Positions 62,650 through 64,000 of a stretch of DNA of 64,000 bases are shown here, one piece after another. The stretch is taken from contig NZ_CP028369.1 in the NCBI RefSeq assembly GCF_003032475.1, positions 4,712,001 to 4,776,000 on the forward strand. Reading direction: 5' to 3'. Below the pieces are notes generated by a model, which saw only the letters and a list, made by a program, of their open reading frames with translations, was not told the DNA's origin and did no database searches. Within the stretch, counting starts at the first letter, position 1. Each line of letters opens with the position of its first letter. This DNA is from Streptomyces sp. P3. GTDB taxonomy: Bacteria > Actinomycetota > Actinomycetes > Streptomycetales > Streptomycetaceae. Position numbers and translations under genes: made by a program.

Positions 62650-63387
62650 TCAGTACCGCGTGACCGCCGTCCGCCCGCTCGCCGTGCCGATCGCGATGTG
62701 CGGCCGCTCTTCCGGCCGGACCCACGCGAGCAGCCGCCGCATCGCGCCGGCCGGCACCGACACGCACCCGGCCGTTGCCCCGCGCCCGTCGACGTGCAGA
62801 AAGATCCCCGCGCCGCGACGGCGCACCGGCTTGCGGTAGTTGAAGCCGATGACCAGGGCGTGCGCGTACTGCGCGCGGTAGGCGACCAGGTGTTCGGACC
62901 CGCCGGCCCGGCAGTCGGCCGGCCGCGGCTCGGCCCACCGGTTGTAGGCGCGGGAGGCGTTGTCCTGGCACCACCAGGAGTCCTCGTGGACCGGACGGTA
63001 CGGGTACGACGTCCCGCGGGGCGGCGCCTGGACGCCGAAGGCGTAGGGGAGGCCGTAGAGGCCCGTCGGCGTCGTGTTCGTGCCCTGCCGGCGCGCGGCG
63101 CCTTCGACGAGGCCCTTCGCGCCGAACCGGGCGGGTGCGGAACCGGCCCGCACCCATCGCCCGTGCCGCAGCTCCCACCAGGAGACGACGCCCGCGGTGG
63201 AGCCGGTCCCGGGCGCCAGGGCGGTGATCAGCTGGGCACCGGGGCCCGGGTCCGCCATTCGCGCGGGCAGGGGCGCGTCACGCGGGGCCGGCTCCCCGGC
63301 GCGTGGAACCGCCCCGGCCCCGGGGGCCGCGCCGAGCACGAACAGGGAGGCGACGACGAGGCCGGCGGCGACGACACGAGGAGGCAT
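62650..63387 (-). CDS. Exported L,D-transpeptidase-like protein
   Basis: A 245-residue protein with a signal peptide ending near GAGAVPRA (about 27). The catalytic segment is IFLHVDGRGATAGCVSVPAG, matching the YkuD pattern H-x-x-x-x-x-x-x-S/T-x-G-C-V-S with the cysteine at about 213. Such enzymes cross-link peptidoglycan stems (3-3 bonds), but this subgroup is of unknown substrate. ATG 63387 fits the signal peptide. It is followed, 144 bp on, by the ferric-reductase-like gene on the same strand, without clear functional link. Confidence 0.85.
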   Translation of the reverse strand: MPPRVVAAGLVVASLFVLGAAPGAGAVPRAGEPAPRDAPLPARMADPGPGAQLITALAPGTGSTAGVVSWWELRHGRWVRAGSAPARFGAKGLVEGAARRQGTNTTPTGLYGLPYAFGVQAPPRGTSYPYRPVHEDSWWCQDNASRAYNRWAEPRPADCRAGGSEHLVAYRAQYAHALVIGFNYRKPVRRRGAGIFLHVDGRGATAGCVSVPAGAMRRLLAWVRPEERPHIAIGTASGRTAVTRY

Positions 63388-63396
63388 GCGAAGACG

Positions 63397-64000
63397 CTAA
63401 GGGCGCACGTCTTCTCCGGCAGTCCGGGAGGGGCCGACCGTGCGTCGGTGCTGTGGCTGTGGCTGTGGCTGCGTCGACGGCAGCGAGGGGAGTGGCGGGA
63501 GCGGCAGCGGCAGGCCGGGCAGCCCGTCGATGCTCGAGGCGATGTGGTCCTTCTTGGCGAAGTACGCGCCGAGCGAGGCGTCGTCCTCCCGGGCGAAACG
63601 CTTGCCGTGCAGTTCGCGGTCCTCGTCGTAGGTCATGAAGGGCACCGCGTATCCGCAGGTGTCCCGGACGAGTTCGGCGTGCACGACGATGATCGCGCGC
63701 AATCCGTGCGCGCTCGGCTCGATGTCCGGGAAGCGGCCCAGGAGTTCGCCGAAGCGGGGGTCGTCGCGGAAGACCGGTTCGCCCCGGCCGTGCACCCGCA
63801 CGATGTTCGGCGGCCCCTGGAAGGCACACCACATCAGGGTGATCCGGCCGTTCTCCCGCAGGTGCGCGACGGTCTCGGCGTTGGAGCCGGCGAAGTCGAG
63901 GTAGGCCACGGTGTGCTCGTCGAGCACGGCGAACGATCCCTTGAGGCCTTTGGGGGAGAGGTTGACCGTGCCCTCGCCGGACAGGGGCGCGGTAGCGGTG
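63397..64000 (-). CDS. Pyridoxamine 5'-phosphate oxidase-like protein, N-terminus beyond right edge
   Basis: The frame is open from 64000 down to the stop at 63397, so the gene begins right of the window; the GTG at 63927 is internal. The visible 200 residues read LSGEGTVNLSPKGLKGSFAV, VAYLDFAGSNAETVAHLREN, GRITLMWCAFQGPPNIVRVH and GRGEPVFRDDPRF, the core of PNPOx-like flavin-binding split-barrel proteins. The last 30 residues are an unusual Pro/Leu/Gln tail (LPLPLPPLPSLPSTQPQPQP). It may be a flavin reductase or F420/FMN-linked protein; the reaction is not known. Confidence 0.85.
   Translation of the reverse strand, partial: TATAPLSGEGTVNLSPKGLKGSFAVLDEHTVAYLDFAGSNAETVAHLRENGRITLMWCAFQGPPNIVRVHGRGEPVFRDDPRFGELLGRFPDIEPSAHGLRAIIVVHAELVRDTCGYAVPFMTYDEDRELHGKRFAREDDASLGAYFAKKDHIASSIDGLPGLPLPLPPLPSLPSTQPQPQPQHRRTVGPSRTAGEDVRP

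Overview
The window is high-GC actinobacterial chromosome, almost certainly Streptomyces. The evidence is the strong third-position G/C bias, the frequent GTG starts, the four-gene conservon with its P450, the split pheST and infC-rpmI-rplT blocks, the argCJBDR operon and the scattered GCGCAGTTCCCCGCGCCCC intergenic repeats. From memory of family and neighbourhood, the gene order resembles, roughly in reverse numbering, the S. coelicolor SCO1570-SCO1635 core region. This was not checked by alignment. There is no phage, integrase, insertion sequence, CRISPR array, rRNA or recognisable tRNA in the window.

Layout. 1-5142 (minus): a coupled operon for urea or guanidine nitrogen (two DUF1989 proteins, a biotin-dependent carboxylase, an allophanate hydrolase cut by the left edge), with a divergent TetR regulator at 5317-5943. 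6345-10967: a conservon (histidine-kinase-like protein, roadblock protein, DUF742, small GTPase) plus a P450 lacking the ExxR motif. 10987-16042: an RluA-type pseudouridine synthase, a GNAT acetyltransferase, an APC permease carrying the same palindromic operator as the nitrogen operon, the decayed remains of a PadR regulator and an ABC-2 permease, and an iron-box-controlled siderophore-interacting reductase. 16191-21236: a 5'-3' exonuclease, an XRE-cupin regulator coupled to a cytosolic BtuF-like protein, and a TDT transporter facing a LysR regulator. 21405-26618: the glnA4-type cluster (C26 hydrolase, FadR-like regulator, glutamine-synthetase-like enzyme, aldehyde dehydrogenase, short-chain dehydrogenase). 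26643-33561: a D-threonine-aldolase-like enzyme, an orphan proline-rich membrane protein coupled to a mycosin, a beta-lactamase-like protein and SseB. 33774-42029: DUF1844, infC-rpmI-rplT with a non-canonical AUC start and a leader hairpin, a SpoU methyltransferase, a PAS histidine kinase and pheST. 42300-53777: mixed accessory genes (HTH-TPR regulator, NUDIX, 3-hydroxyacyl-CoA dehydrogenase, GHL10 and GH51 glycosidases, EamA exporter facing a MocR-like regulator). 54051-58878: argCJBDR behind ARG boxes. 59144-62506 (minus): a ferric-reductase-like membrane flavoprotein, a triple FMN-binding protein and its ApbE flavin transferase. 62650-64000 (minus): an L,D-transpeptidase-like protein and a PNPOx-like protein cut by the right edge.

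How the parts work together. Four local circuits can be read from the sequence. (1) A TetR-type operator (10-2-10 palindrome) is present at both the carboxylase operon and an APC permease 9 kb away, which suggests one regulon for uptake and breakdown of a urea- or guanidine-like compound. (2) The glnA4 cluster has the parts for gamma-glutamylation, oxidation and deglutamylation of a small amine, plausibly ethanolamine. (3) ArgR can act on ARG boxes at argC in its own operon. (4) ApbE, the FMN-binding protein and the ferric-reductase-like protein form a membrane electron-transfer unit. The strongest oddities are a 215-bp perfect internal repeat in the FMN-binding gene, overlapping divergent start codons at EamA/MocR, and the infC leader.
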